Below are positions 28,718-37,819 of a stretch of DNA of 64,000 bases, piece after piece. The position numbers and the translations under genes were made by a program. The stretch is from Hylemonella sp. (GTDB taxonomy: Bacteria; Pseudomonadota; Gammaproteobacteria; Burkholderiales; Burkholderiaceae_C). The number at the start of each line of letters is the position of its first letter. Position 1 is the stretch's first letter. The notes under the pieces were generated by a model. That model ran no database searches and was not told where the DNA came from. It saw only the letters and a list, made by a program, of their open reading frames with translations. The stretch is from the NCBI GenBank assembly GCA_030680575.1, contig JAUXVI010000013.1:111853-175852 (forward strand), in the 5' to 3' direction.

Positions 28718-30103
28718 ATGCTGACTTCGATGCAAATCAAAAATTTCAAAGCATGGCTAGATACAGGAAAAATTCGTCTAGCTCCATTGACTGTGATTTT
28801 TGGAGCAAATAGCGCTGGCAAAAGCAGCCTTGGACATTTGTTGCTGGCGCTCAAGCAAACAGCTATGTCCACCGATCGAAAACGTGCTCTTCATCTAGGC
28901 GATACATCGACTCTGATTGATCTTGGAACGTTCTCGGATTGTCTTCATGGACACGATTTGAACAAATCGCTTGAATTTGAAATGACCTGGACCCTTCCAA
29001 AAACACTGGAAGTACTAGATCCACTCAAACCAAACCAACGATACGCCGGGGATCGACTGAATCTTGCAGTGACCTTGGCAGCAGGGAAATCTGGACAACC
29101 GGAGGTCAGCTCTCTACGTTACGACTTGAGTTCCTCAAATGAAGTGGTACTTGATGTAGATTTGACGCGTCGTGACAACCAGAAATTCTCTCTGGAATCT
29201 CAGAAATATCATTTCAAAATGGCCGATGGTCGCAAGTGGCCACTGGAGGAACCTGAAAAGTTTTATCGAGTATCGGATGTGAGCATGGCGCGCTTCAAAA
29301 ACGCGGGGTTTCTTACCGATTTCGCACTCGCTACTGAATCTATGCTCGGAAGCATCGGCTATCTGGGACCTTTGCGAAATCACCCGCAGCGCACTTATCA
29401 ATGGTCCGGAGACACACCGGAAGGCGTTGGACAAATGGGCGAATACACCATTGCAGCAATCCTTGCCGCTCAGAACGAGGGACGTAGGTTGAATCGCGGC
29501 CCCAGACGACCTACACAGGCTTTTACAGAATTTGTTGCTTCTTGGCTAAAAGATCTGGGTGTCATTCATAGTTTCACGGTAAGACCCGTCGCTGAGGGGC
29601 GCAAGGAATACGAAGTATTGGTCAAAACTCACGCCAAAGCCCCAGAGGTGAAAATTACCGATGTGGGATTTGGTGTTTCCCAAGTATTGCCTGCTCTAGT
29701 TCAAGCCTTTTATTGCCCACCGAATTCAACGGTCTGGATGGAGCAACCAGAAATTCACTTGCACCCCCAAGTGCAAGCCGAGTTGGCTGACGTTTTCATC
29801 TCTGCAATTCGTGCTCGAGAAAATGGCAAAGAACGCAATATTCAGCTCATCGTTGAAAGTCATTCTGAGCATTTTCTGAATCGTTTACAAAGACGCGTTG
29901 CAGAAGGAGAGGTCACCCCTAATGATGTGGCGATTTACTTTTGCAGACGCGCAGGCAGTGTCACAGAGCTGGAGCCATTGAGACTCAATCTCTATGGAGA
30001 CATTGAAAATTGGCCCGAGAACTTCTTTGGCGATGAGATGGCAGATCTAACAGCGCGCACCGTCGCAGCCATGAACAGACAACAGCAAGGACGAACGACG
30101 TGA
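28718..30103 (+). CDS. AAA/ABC-type ATPase (DUF3696-like) of a putative defence operon
   Basis: 461 residues. N-terminal MQIKNFKAW...LTVIFGANSAGKSS gives an SMC/RecF-type Walker A at Gly29-Ser37. TDVGFGVSQVLPALVQAF is the signature loop, WMEQPEIHLHPQ holds Walker B with Glu342, and IVESHSEHF (His382) is the switch histidine. The C-terminal FFGDEMADLT resembles the end of DUF3696 proteins. Such ATPases commonly act as sensors or motors in phage defence with a nuclease partner. Codon use is clearly AT-richer than on both sides, indicating transfer. The TGA overlaps the next GTG start, so the ATPase, PIN-like and ligase genes are coupled. Confidence 0.85.
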   Translation: MLTSMQIKNFKAWLDTGKIRLAPLTVIFGANSAGKSSLGHLLLALKQTAMSTDRKRALHLGDTSTLIDLGTFSDCLHGHDLNKSLEFEMTWTLPKTLEVLDPLKPNQRYAGDRLNLAVTLAAGKSGQPEVSSLRYDLSSSNEVVLDVDLTRRDNQKFSLESQKYHFKMADGRKWPLEEPEKFYRVSDVSMARFKNAGFLTDFALATESMLGSIGYLGPLRNHPQRTYQWSGDTPEGVGQMGEYTIAAILAAQNEGRRLNRGPRRPTQAFTEFVASWLKDLGVIHSFTVRPVAEGRKEYEVLVKTHAKAPEVKITDVGFGVSQVLPALVQAFYCPPNSTVWMEQPEIHLHPQVQAELADVFISAIRARENGKERNIQLIVESHSEHFLNRLQRRVAEGEVTPNDVAIYFCRRAGSVTELEPLRLNLYGDIENWPENFFGDEMADLTARTVAAMNRQQQGRTT

Positions 30104-30609
30104 GCACTACAGTTGTCGATACAAATGTTGTGTTAGTGGCCAATGGACAACATGCCGATGTTTCGAGTGAGTGCATAGCAACCTCTGCCTTGCGCTTACA
30201 AGCCATCATGCACAATGGGAAGTTGGCTCTCGATGACCAGTTTCAAATTCTCGGTGAGTATCTGAACAAAACCCAACCAAAAAACGGAAATCATCCTGGA
30301 GATGCATTCGTAAAATGGGCATTGCAAAATCGCGTTAATACATCGCGCGTCGAGTCTGTAAGTTTGCAAGCTCATCATGAGCGGGGATTTGAAAGTTTCC
30401 CGGACGATGCAGATCTAATCCATTTCGACGTACCTGATCGAAAGTTTGTTGCGGTTTCGAATGCTCACCCTTCAAAGCCACCGATATTGCAGGCCGCGGA
30501 TTCGAAATGGCTGGATTGGTCCGAAGCACTGAATCGATACGGAGTTGCAGTGGAATTCATTTGTCCAGCTGATATAACCCGCTTCCATGTAAATAAATTT
30601 GGTGCATGA
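30100..30609 (+). CDS. PIN-like nuclease of the ATPase-ligase operon
   Basis: 169 residues from GTG 30100, overlapping the ATPase stop (GTGA). TTVVDTNVV at the start places Asp7 as a PIN-type first acid; ILGEYL (Glu53), PDRKFVAVS (Asp113) and LQAADSKW (Asp134) supply the other acids in the right order for a PIN metal site. PIN proteins cut RNA, often tRNA or mRNA. It is not of the short VapC type and has no linked VapB. Placed between an ATPase and an RNA ligase it is the probable effector. The fold call is by motif only. AT-rich like its neighbours. Confidence 0.7.
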   Translation: MSTTVVDTNVVLVANGQHADVSSECIATSALRLQAIMHNGKLALDDQFQILGEYLNKTQPKNGNHPGDAFVKWALQNRVNTSRVESVSLQAHHERGFESFPDDADLIHFDVPDRKFVAVSNAHPSKPPILQAADSKWLDWSEALNRYGVAVEFICPADITRFHVNKFGA

Positions 30610-31295
30610 GCGTCTTTTTCCGTTTCCCACATACTCCACATATTGCATGGTTAGGCAAGGATCGTCCTCGCGATGACAAAGTCATGTCCATTGACGAGGC
30701 AAATCAATTTCTGCGAAATATCGTGGTACTTGAGGAAAAAGTTGATGGTGCCAATTTAGGCCTGTCTATTGGGCCGGATGGCATAGTGCGAGCGCAGAAT
30801 CGTGGGCAATATCTTCTTAAGCCGTATACAGGGCAATTTTCGCGGCTCAATGCTTGGCTCACAAGTCATGAATCGACGCTACGTGACGAGCTAAACGAAA
30901 ACTTGATTATTTTCGGGGAATGGCTAGCGGCTAAACATAGCATTGGGTATAACCAATTACCAGACTTTTTTCTAGTATTTGACGTATACGATCGAGATCA
31001 GAAACGTTTCTGGAGTACTGCACGTCGTAACGCATTGTCCGAACGGCTCGGACTAAGAACTGTTCACTGTCTTGGTATTGGTCAATTTTCCCTCACCGAA
31101 CTGAAGCAATTCGTCAAGAAATCTCCCAGCACATACAACGAAGGGACTCTTGAAGGAATATACCTGCGCCAAGAAGACGCGAACTGGCTTATCGCACGAG
31201 CCAAACTCGTTCACCCAAACTTTGTCCAGAGCATCATCCAACATTGGCGATCACGCACTTTGCAATGGAATGCACTTGGACAAGAGATGCCGTAA
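30606..31295 (+). CDS. ATP-dependent RNA ligase (Rnl2-like)
   Basis: 229 residues, ATGA overlap with the PIN-like gene. All nucleotidyltransferase motifs are readable: I, EEKVDGAN with Lys45 as the AMP-accepting lysine; Ia, VRAQNRGQY; III, IIFGEWLAAKHSIGY (Glu104); IIIa, FFLVFDVYD; IV, LEGIYLR (Glu182); V, ARAKLV (Lys199). The protein ends soon after motif V, so it is a minimal ligase core with little or no C-terminal domain. It would seal RNA breaks, possibly those made by the adjacent nuclease. No kinase/phosphatase gene is linked. Confidence 0.82.
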   Translation: MSVFFRFPHTPHIAWLGKDRPRDDKVMSIDEANQFLRNIVVLEEKVDGANLGLSIGPDGIVRAQNRGQYLLKPYTGQFSRLNAWLTSHESTLRDELNENLIIFGEWLAAKHSIGYNQLPDFFLVFDVYDRDQKRFWSTARRNALSERLGLRTVHCLGIGQFSLTELKQFVKKSPSTYNEGTLEGIYLRQEDANWLIARAKLVHPNFVQSIIQHWRSRTLQWNALGQEMP

Positions 31296-31502
31296 ACTCC
31301 CTTCGCAGACTTTAGACATTAGCACTTCGAAACAGCGGCATTTGGTAGGTGATCACTGCGTCGCACTCCTTTAATCGACTTCTTAACACCTTAACCGCGC
31401 TCACCACTGCAACAAGCCCGCCAACAGCATCACCAGCGGTCGTACGCCGGTAGAAGCACAGGCCTCCGTATTGACGATGCAGACAATGCGAGGCGACAGG
31501 CC

Positions 31503-33224
31503 TCAAGCGTGACCCGTTGTGGGCCCGCTCCCTTGCGATTCAAAGCGCTGCAGAACATGACTGGTCATGCCTCTGGCCAGTTCATCCTCGGCGAAGAACA
31601 CCGTACCTACCCCCTCCTCACTCAGCAAGGTCGACTCGTCTTCGCTGTGGCAACGCAGCACGATTTCGATCTTCGGATTGAGTTTGCGGGCGGTGTCGGC
31701 CATCTGCCGAACGTTGAGCAGATCGGGCGTGGCCACCACCAGCATGGCCGCGTCGGCAATGTGGGCCTGGATCAGCACCGCCGGGTCGGCGGCATTGCCG
31801 GACACAGCGACCTTGCCGTTTTTGCGCAGCCCCTCCACCAGCTCGCGGTTCTGCTCGGCCACCACGTAGGGGATGCCGCGCGCCTCCAGCGCCTGGGCAA
31901 TACGACGCCCGACGCGGCCATAACCGACCAGCACCACCTGCTTTTCCAGGTACTTGCGCTCGGTGCTCATCGGCAGTTCGGCGAACGGGTCTTCGCGCTG
32001 CTCCAGTTGGCGCGCCAGGGCGGAGCGCTTGAGAATCCAGCGCTGGAACGGCGCCACGGCGGCAAACAGGAAGGGGTTGAGCGCGATCGAGATCAGTGCG
32101 CCGGCCAGCACCAGGCTCATGCCCTGGGCAGGCAGCAGCCCGAGCGACAGGCCCAGCCCCGCCAGAATGAACGAGAACTCGCCGATCTGTGCCAGGCTGA
32201 CCGCCACCGTGAGGGCGGTGTTGAGCGGGTAGCGAAACGCAATCACCAAGACCAGCGCGGCCAGCGACTTGCCCAGCACGATGATGGCCACCACGCCCAG
32301 CACACGCCAGGGCTGCTCAACCAGGATGACCGGGTCGAACAGCATGCCGACCGACACAAAAAACAGCACCGAAAAGGCATCACGCAAGGGCAAGGACTCC
32401 TGCGCCGCCCGATGACTGAACTCGGACTCGCGCATCACCATGCCGGCAAAGAAGGCGCCCAGCGCAAACGACACGCTGAACAACGCTGCTGCACCGTAGG
32501 CGATGCCGATCGCCACAGCGATCACGGTCAGAGTGAACAGTTCACGCGAACCGGTGCGCGTCACTTGCCACAAAATCCAGGGCAGCAGACGGCGGCCCAC
32601 CACCAGCATCAGGGCAATGAAGGCACAGACCTGCAACAACGTCTGCCCGATGGTCATCCACAGCGGGCTGGCGTCCGCCGCTGATGAACCCGCGCCACCC
32701 AGCACCCCCGCCAAGGGCGGCAGCAGCACCAGCACCAGCACCGTGGCCAGGTCTTCCACCACCAGCCAGCCCACGGCAATGCGCCCGTTCATCGTCTCCA
32801 GCACGCCCCGGGCCTCCAGGCCCTTGAGCAGCACCACGGTACTGGCACAGGACAGCGACAGGCCGAAGATCAGGCCGGCGCCCCAGCTCCAGCCCCACCA
32901 CCGCGCCAGCGCCATGCCCAGCACAGTGGCCAGCCCCATCTGCACCACCGCACCGGGCACGGCAATGCGCTTGACCGACAGCAGATCCTTGAGCGAGAAG
33001 TGCAGACCGACGCCGAACATCAGCAGCATGACGCCGATCTCGGACAGCTGGGAGGCAATGCCCACGTCGGCCACAAAACCCGGCGTGGCCGGGCCGATGA
33101 GGATGCCGGCCACCAGGTAGCCGACCAGGGCCGGCACCTTGAGACGTTCGGCGATGAAACCCAGAATCATCGCCATGCCGAAACCGGCCGCCAGCGTGGT
33201 GATCAGGGAGATGTTGTGTTCCAT
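31503..33224 (-). CDS. YbaL/KefB-type monovalent cation:proton antiporter
   Basis: 573 residues. About twelve transmembrane helices of the CPA2 antiporter type fill the first 390 residues (VGYLVAGILIGPATPGFVAD, LLMFGVGLHFSLKDL, SCASTVVLLKGLE). A regulatory TrkA-N domain follows: VVLVGYGRVGRRIAQALEARGIPYVV holds the GxGxxG nucleotide-binding loop, with NAADPAVLIQAHIADAAMLVVATPD after it. These proteins exchange potassium or related ions for protons and are gated by nucleotides or thiols. The absence of a KefF/G partner favours the YbaL group. Single gene. Confidence 0.88.
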   Translation of the reverse strand: MEHNISLITTLAAGFGMAMILGFIAERLKVPALVGYLVAGILIGPATPGFVADVGIASQLSEIGVMLLMFGVGLHFSLKDLLSVKRIAVPGAVVQMGLATVLGMALARWWGWSWGAGLIFGLSLSCASTVVLLKGLEARGVLETMNGRIAVGWLVVEDLATVLVLVLLPPLAGVLGGAGSSAADASPLWMTIGQTLLQVCAFIALMLVVGRRLLPWILWQVTRTGSRELFTLTVIAVAIGIAYGAAALFSVSFALGAFFAGMVMRESEFSHRAAQESLPLRDAFSVLFFVSVGMLFDPVILVEQPWRVLGVVAIIVLGKSLAALVLVIAFRYPLNTALTVAVSLAQIGEFSFILAGLGLSLGLLPAQGMSLVLAGALISIALNPFLFAAVAPFQRWILKRSALARQLEQREDPFAELPMSTERKYLEKQVVLVGYGRVGRRIAQALEARGIPYVVAEQNRELVEGLRKNGKVAVSGNAADPAVLIQAHIADAAMLVVATPDLLNVRQMADTARKLNPKIEIVLRCHSEDESTLLSEEGVGTVFFAEDELARGMTSHVLQRFESQGSGPTTGHA

Positions 33225-33385
33225 TCAGGCCTCGTCATGGATCCATGGGATGGGTGGGCAAACATGAGGCCGACATGCGGCACGCCATGCGAACGATTTT
33301 GACAGAAGGCCCTGCCAACACCACCGCCCCTGCCCGCTACACCCACACAACGGCAGGTATTGCCATCACCACAAGCCGCCAGCCA

Positions 33386-33420
33386 CCCTCCTGGCAGATG
33401 CCGGGCACCTGCCAGGAGGG
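33386..33420 (-). terminator. stem-loop after the TonB receptor gene
   Basis: A 12-base perfect stem (CCCTCCTGGCAG / CTGCCAGGAGGG) with an 11-base loop, 21 bases beyond the receptor stop on the minus strand. No T-run follows, so termination is likely rather than certain. Confidence 0.5.
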
Positions 33421-33441
33421 GGCAACATCCCGACCGTTGCC

Positions 33442-35499
33442 TCAGAAGCTGATCTGCAGGCCGGCTTTCAGGCTGCGTCCCGGCAAGGGTGCCTTGCCCA
33501 CCGCGGTCTGCGTCAGGATGGAGCTGGCCGAATAGGCCAGGGTATCGCCGATGTTGTCCAGGCGCGCGTACCAGAGCAGCCGCGACTTGCCGGCTTTGGC
33601 CCGGTAGGTCAGCGCCGCGTTCCACAGCGTGTAGCCGTCGGTGGCGCGCTGACCCACCGGCACACGGTCCTGCGCCGCGATCTGGTCGACACCGAGACGT
33701 GCACCCCACGGGCCGCTGGACCACAGCAGCGTGGCGCCCAGACGCATCGGCGCAATGCGCGGCAGCGGCTGATCCGTGCTGGTGTTGTCGGCCCGCACCG
33801 TGTCGGCGCGCAGCGCTAGGTCGAGCTTGTGGCCGGTATCCAGCAGGCGAATGTTGCCGCTGACCTCTGCGCCGGTGAAGCGTGCCTGCACCTGGGTGTA
33901 GCTGTACTCGGGCGGCGAAGCCGTCAGATCGGTGCCTTCGAGCGAAATGTAGTTGCTGAACCGGTGCTGGAACACCTGCAGCCGCGCCCGGTGGGCGCCG
34001 CGTTTCCAGGCCGCGCCCACATCCAGGTTGGTCGAGCGCTCTTTTTCCAGGTTGGCGTTGCCGACTTCTTTGGCGTTGGTTGCCACGTGCTCACCGTCGG
34101 CAAACAGCTCGTAGTCCTTCGGTGCCCGCTCGTTCCACGACAGGTTGGAGGTGAGCTGCCACTCGGGCGCCACATTCCACAGCGCGCCCAGCGCGTAGCT
34201 GCCCGGATTGAAGCTGCGCGTACCAGCGATGAAACGCGCCTCCGTCGGGTTGCCGAAGGACTCGACCTGGACCGACTCCAGCCGCGCGCCGGCACTCAAC
34301 TTGCCCCAGGCAGTACCCAGTTCCTCGTGCGCAAACACGGCGCTCTGGCGCGTGCGGCTGTAAGGCGCGTAGGCCTCGGCACCATCGGCAGAGAACTCGC
34401 TGTCCTCGAACTGCAAGCCGATCACGCCCTCCAGTGCCCCCAGTCGGGCATGGCGTGCCTGCAGCCGCAGGTCATTGCCCTGGGTCTTGAACTGCGTGCC
34501 GGGTGCGTCGGCGTTGAACTCGGTGTGGCGGTAGTCGTTGCGGCTGAACTGTGCCTTGACGCTTTGCAGCGCACCGCCCAGATCACGCACCTCACCTTCG
34601 AGCGCGAAGCGGCTCGAACGCATGCGAATGCTGACCTCGTCTTCGGCCACCGTGCCGTAGTTCGTGTCGTAGGTGGACAGCGAAGCGCCGAGGTAACCAC
34701 GGTCGAAGAACACCGAGCCGCCAAAGGCGCCGCCCCAGGTCTGGCTGGCCGAGTTGCAGATGCGGCGTGCGGTGGTGGTAATGCCACCGCGTGTGCAGGC
34801 CAGATCCACCGGCGCGGCCACGTCCTGCGTGTTACGCGACATCACATCGGCATGCAGGGCATAACGGTTGGTGCCGGCATCCAGCACCACAACCCCGCTT
34901 TGCTCGCGGTTGCCGCTGGCCAGGCCGAGGTCGGCCTTGCCGGCCACACCGCCCTGGGCGTCGAACAGCGGCTCACGGTGGATGCGGCTGTCGATCACAT
35001 TGACCACACCGCCCACCGCGCTGCCGCCGTACTGCAGGGCGCCGGGGCCGCGCAGCACTTCGACACGCTCGATCAGCAGCGGGTCGAGTGTCGTCGCATG
35101 GTCGTAGCTCAGGCTGGATGCGTCGTGGCTGGCGCCGCCGTTGTTCAGGATGCGGATGCGGTCGCCATCCAGGCCGCGGATCACCGGGCGGCTGGCGTTG
35201 GGGCCGAAGTAGGTGCTGCTGACACCCGGGGTGCCGTCCAGCGTTTCGCCCAGCGTGGATTTGGAGCGCAACAGCAGCTCATCACCCGAATACTGTTCGG
35301 CTGGCGCGATCAGCTCATTGGAGCCCAACGGGTTGCCGGTGACCACCACGGTCGACAGGGTGGACGCATCCTCATGCGCCAGCGCACCGGTCCCCGCCAG
35401 CAAGGCGAGGACGGCCGCCGCCGTCGGCATGACCTTCAGGGGCCGGGGCATGGCAAAAACAGCGCCCGATGCGCTGCGAGTTTTGGGGTTGTTGTTCAT
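33442..35499 (-). CDS. TonB-dependent receptor, ZnuD-like
   Basis: 685 residues from ATG 35499; the frame is open to 35556. A long signal peptide (to about residue 41, LLAGTGALA) precedes LSTVVVTGNPLGSNE as TonB-box region, the plug (LGETLDGTPGVSSTYFG, RPVIRGLDGDRIRILNNG, VEVLRGPGALQYGGSAVGG) and a 22-strand barrel ending in SF. The NGGASHDASSLSYDHA segment is like that of zinc receptor ZnuD. It would import a metal or metallophore across the outer membrane. It is last in a metal-linked gene group with DUF3299, an FtsX-like permease and an ABC ATPase. Confidence 0.87.
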   Translation of the reverse strand: MNNNPKTRSASGAVFAMPRPLKVMPTAAAVLALLAGTGALAHEDASTLSTVVVTGNPLGSNELIAPAEQYSGDELLLRSKSTLGETLDGTPGVSSTYFGPNASRPVIRGLDGDRIRILNNGGASHDASSLSYDHATTLDPLLIERVEVLRGPGALQYGGSAVGGVVNVIDSRIHREPLFDAQGGVAGKADLGLASGNREQSGVVVLDAGTNRYALHADVMSRNTQDVAAPVDLACTRGGITTTARRICNSASQTWGGAFGGSVFFDRGYLGASLSTYDTNYGTVAEDEVSIRMRSSRFALEGEVRDLGGALQSVKAQFSRNDYRHTEFNADAPGTQFKTQGNDLRLQARHARLGALEGVIGLQFEDSEFSADGAEAYAPYSRTRQSAVFAHEELGTAWGKLSAGARLESVQVESFGNPTEARFIAGTRSFNPGSYALGALWNVAPEWQLTSNLSWNERAPKDYELFADGEHVATNAKEVGNANLEKERSTNLDVGAAWKRGAHRARLQVFQHRFSNYISLEGTDLTASPPEYSYTQVQARFTGAEVSGNIRLLDTGHKLDLALRADTVRADNTSTDQPLPRIAPMRLGATLLWSSGPWGARLGVDQIAAQDRVPVGQRATDGYTLWNAALTYRAKAGKSRLLWYARLDNIGDTLAYSASSILTQTAVGKAPLPGRSLKAGLQISF

Positions 35500-35573
35500 G
35501 ACAGGTTCGTTGAATCGGAAAGACAGGCGTGACGTCGGCAGCAAAGCCGGACGCACGCCAAGACGACAGGGAT

Positions 35574-35972
35574 TCAGCGAACCAGGGGTGGGGCACGCGC
35601 CTCGAAGGCGGCAGGGGCCGGCAGGAACAGGCGGGTAAGGACCGCCGTCGAAAGAAACACGGGCAGCGGCAACGCCATTGCCAGCGAGGGCAGCGACGGC
35701 AACGCATCGGCGTGGCCGAGCTGGTCATACAGGCGGCAATCGGACTCGTCGCCATCGGGTGCCAGCAGGTGCGCCAGCAGGCCCGGGGCATGGGCCGTCG
35801 AGCCCTGCGCCGCCTGGGTGGCCAGCGGCACGCTGCCCGCCTGCGGACTGTGTAGCGCACGGTGCGCCAGGCCCAGCATCTGTGCCCACAGCAGCGCAAC
35901 AACGAGCAGCAGCACCGGGCTCAAGGCCGGGCGCTGACGCGTCAGATGCGAAGGGGAATGATGTGATTGCAT
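35574..35972 (-). CDS. small exported protein of the zinc-receptor cluster
   Basis: 132 residues. A membrane helix or signal at about 19-38 (LSPVLLLVVALLWAQMLGLAH) is followed by a His/Ser/Ala-rich segment, the short motif SDCRLYDQLGHADALPSL, and a second hydrophobic stretch (LPLPVFLSTAVLTRLFLPAP). Proteins with a CRLYDQ-like motif are, as I recall, often encoded beside ZnuD-type receptors, but no function is known. It lies 74 bases upstream of the receptor gene on the same strand. Confidence 0.6.
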   Translation of the reverse strand: MQSHHSPSHLTRQRPALSPVLLLVVALLWAQMLGLAHRALHSPQAGSVPLATQAAQGSTAHAPGLLAHLLAPDGDESDCRLYDQLGHADALPSLPSLAMALPLPVFLSTAVLTRLFLPAPAAFEARAPPLVR

Positions 35973-36002
35973 GGCGGGAGGAAAACCGAGTTTACTTCAG
36001 CG

Positions 36003-36524
36003 TCATTTCACCGGCACGGCATCGGTGATGCGGTAGTACAGACCATACTGGTCGTCGTGCAGCACGGAAAAGCGACCTTCCACCACCACCGGCTCCATGC
36101 CGTACTTGACCGGCGTCTTGCTTTTCACCTCGATCATGCTCTCCGGCCCGCCGGGCACGCAGAAGGAGCAGGTCAGCGGCACCGAGCTGAGCAGAAAATG
36201 CGTCTGCTTCTCGCCCGGGTCGAGCGGCATCATGAAACCCTGCACACGCTGGGTCTTCTGGTCCAGCGCCTGGATGGCCGGCGGAAACACCGGCAGCACG
36301 CGGTTCTTTTCCACTTTGGTCTTGACCGTGGTCAGCAGCGACCAGGCCAGCACGTCGCTACGCTCTTTCAGTTGCGGAAACGGGCTGTTCGGGCTGTGCA
36401 CACCGGCCCCGCTGCCATAGGGGCCGGACGGGATGGGCGAGCTCAGCTGCGCCTGCGCGCCCAGGGCAGCGCCCAGCAGCACGGCCAGCAACGGCAGGTA
36501 ACGTTTGCGCAACAACATGGTCAT
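36003..36524 (-). CDS. DUF3299 exported protein
   Basis: 173 residues with a Sec signal peptide (about 1-25, ending GAQAQ). The mature part matches DUF3299: QTQRVQGFMMPLDPGEKQTHFLLSSVPLTCSFCVPGGPESMIEV, containing a conserved Cys-x2-Cys, and a final beta-rich YGLYYRITDAVPV. The family is periplasmic, appears in metal-transport clusters and has an OB-like character. The gene starts 7 bases after the permease stop. Confidence 0.8.
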   Translation of the reverse strand: MTMLLRKRYLPLLAVLLGAALGAQAQLSSPIPSGPYGSGAGVHSPNSPFPQLKERSDVLAWSLLTTVKTKVEKNRVLPVFPPAIQALDQKTQRVQGFMMPLDPGEKQTHFLLSSVPLTCSFCVPGGPESMIEVKSKTPVKYGMEPVVVEGRFSVLHDDQYGLYYRITDAVPVK

Positions 36525-36531
36525 CTTGGAT

Positions 36532-37773
36532 TCAGTTCTTTGAATTCAGCAATTGTCCGGCTTCCACCCGGTAGGCGCTGAACGCCGGCGGCAAGGCCGC
36601 CAGCACCGCCACACCGAGCGCGATCACCGGCACCCAGGCCTCCACGCCCAGCCAGAGCCAGCCGGTCAGGGGCAGCGATTGCTCGGCCTGCAATAAAAAG
36701 CCTAACAGACCTGTCAAGAGGTGCCCCCCCGCCAGGCCCAGCACGCTGGCCAGCACCGCCAGCCACAGCGCCTCGCACAGCAGCAGCCCGGCCAGCCGGG
36801 CCGGGCTGGCGCCCAGCATGCGCAGCAGCGCCAGATCGGCGCGCCGTTCGCGCACCGCGTTCCACAGCGCGATGAAAACGCTCAGGGCCGCGGTCAGCAA
36901 CAGCACGGCGCCAAAGCCGCGCAGCACGTCGGCCCCCACGCCGACCATGCGCAGCAGGCGCGTGATCTCCAGTGCCGGCGCCGCGGCCTGCAGGTTGGTC
37001 GTGCTGTTGACGAAGCGCGGAAACGAAACGGCAGCCAACGGGCTGCGGTACCGGATCAGCGCCAACGTGATCTCGCGCTGCTCGTCTTCGTGGCCGTCTT
37101 CGTGGGCCACGTCATGGTCGTTGTCATGGTCGTCGTGCGCATCAGCCTTGCCGTGGCCGACCTCGTGCACCGCCCACACCGACTCGGTGGCGGTCAGCAC
37201 CAGCCGATCCAGCACGCAGCCGCAGGGTGCCAGCACGCCAGTCACCCGGTACGGATGGGCCGCATGCGCTGCGCCACCGCCGCCCAGGCCATGGGCGCCG
37301 GCAAAGGCCTGCCCCGGCTGCAGCCCGGTGGCCTGCGCCGCCCCGACGCCGAGCACCACTTCCATCGGCGCCTGCCAAAGCTTCCCCTGCGCCAGTTGCA
37401 CGCCGTAGTGGCGAAGGTAATCCGGCGTGGTGCCGACAATGCGAAAGCCCTGGACGCTGTCGCCCAGGCTGAGCGGAATCAACTGGGCCACGCGTGCGTC
37501 CTGCGCCAGCGCCTGCACCGCCTTGAGCGGGATATTGCCGGGCGGCACGTCGAGGTGAAAGACGCCAGCCAGGATCAGCTGCATCGGGCTGCCCTTGGCG
37601 CCCACCACGGCGTCGATGCCGGCCAGGTCGCGTTCGAAGGCACGGTCGATCTGCGCACGCGTCAGCAGCACGAAGGTGATGGCGGCCAGGCCGAGCGAGA
37701 GCAGCAGCAGGTTGAGGCTGGCCGCCAACGGCCGCGAGACCAGGTAGCGCCAGGACAATGCTATTGTTTTCAT
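36532..37773 (-). CDS. FtsX-like ABC permease with a His/Asp-rich loop
   Basis: 413 residues in the FtsX/MacB-type plan: one N-terminal helix (18-40), a large periplasmic domain, then three helices at about 285-310, 330-360 and 380-400. Residues about 215-240 are a run of His, Asp and Glu (AHDDHDNDHD, HEDGHEDEQ), a likely metal-binding loop in the periplasmic domain. With the ATPase it forms an ABC complex that probably handles a lipoprotein or metal-related substrate, in a cluster with a ZnuD-like receptor. Its start codon and first codons come from a dispersed repeat and overlap the ATPase stop (ATGA). Confidence 0.85.
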   Translation of the reverse strand: MKTIALSWRYLVSRPLAASLNLLLLSLGLAAITFVLLTRAQIDRAFERDLAGIDAVVGAKGSPMQLILAGVFHLDVPPGNIPLKAVQALAQDARVAQLIPLSLGDSVQGFRIVGTTPDYLRHYGVQLAQGKLWQAPMEVVLGVGAAQATGLQPGQAFAGAHGLGGGGAAHAAHPYRVTGVLAPCGCVLDRLVLTATESVWAVHEVGHGKADAHDDHDNDHDVAHEDGHEDEQREITLALIRYRSPLAAVSFPRFVNSTTNLQAAAPALEITRLLRMVGVGADVLRGFGAVLLLTAALSVFIALWNAVRERRADLALLRMLGASPARLAGLLLCEALWLAVLASVLGLAGGHLLTGLLGFLLQAEQSLPLTGWLWLGVEAWVPVIALGVAVLAALPPAFSAYRVEAGQLLNSKN

Positions 37774-37819
37774 AGCTGCTCGCGCATATTGGATAAGGTC
37801 TGAGGCTCATTTTTAGCAT
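37758..37819 (+). repeat. dispersed repeat copy 3 (full length, at a gene junction)
   Basis: The longest copy: ATGCTATTGTTTTCATAGCT, then GCTCGCGCATATTGGATAAG, and an end TTTTTAGCAT, so the outer six bases are inverted (ATGCTA / TAGCAT). On the minus strand it encodes the C-terminus and stop of the ABC ATPase and the start codon of the permease. Confidence 0.7.

Noticed and set aside
31296..31502. Attachment site or integrase remnant flanking the ATPase-PIN-ligase trio
   Set aside because: No direct repeat with the pdxH side and no integrase fragment could be read.
33829..35532. 567-residue open frame on the plus strand
   Set aside because: Antisense shadow of the TonB receptor gene.
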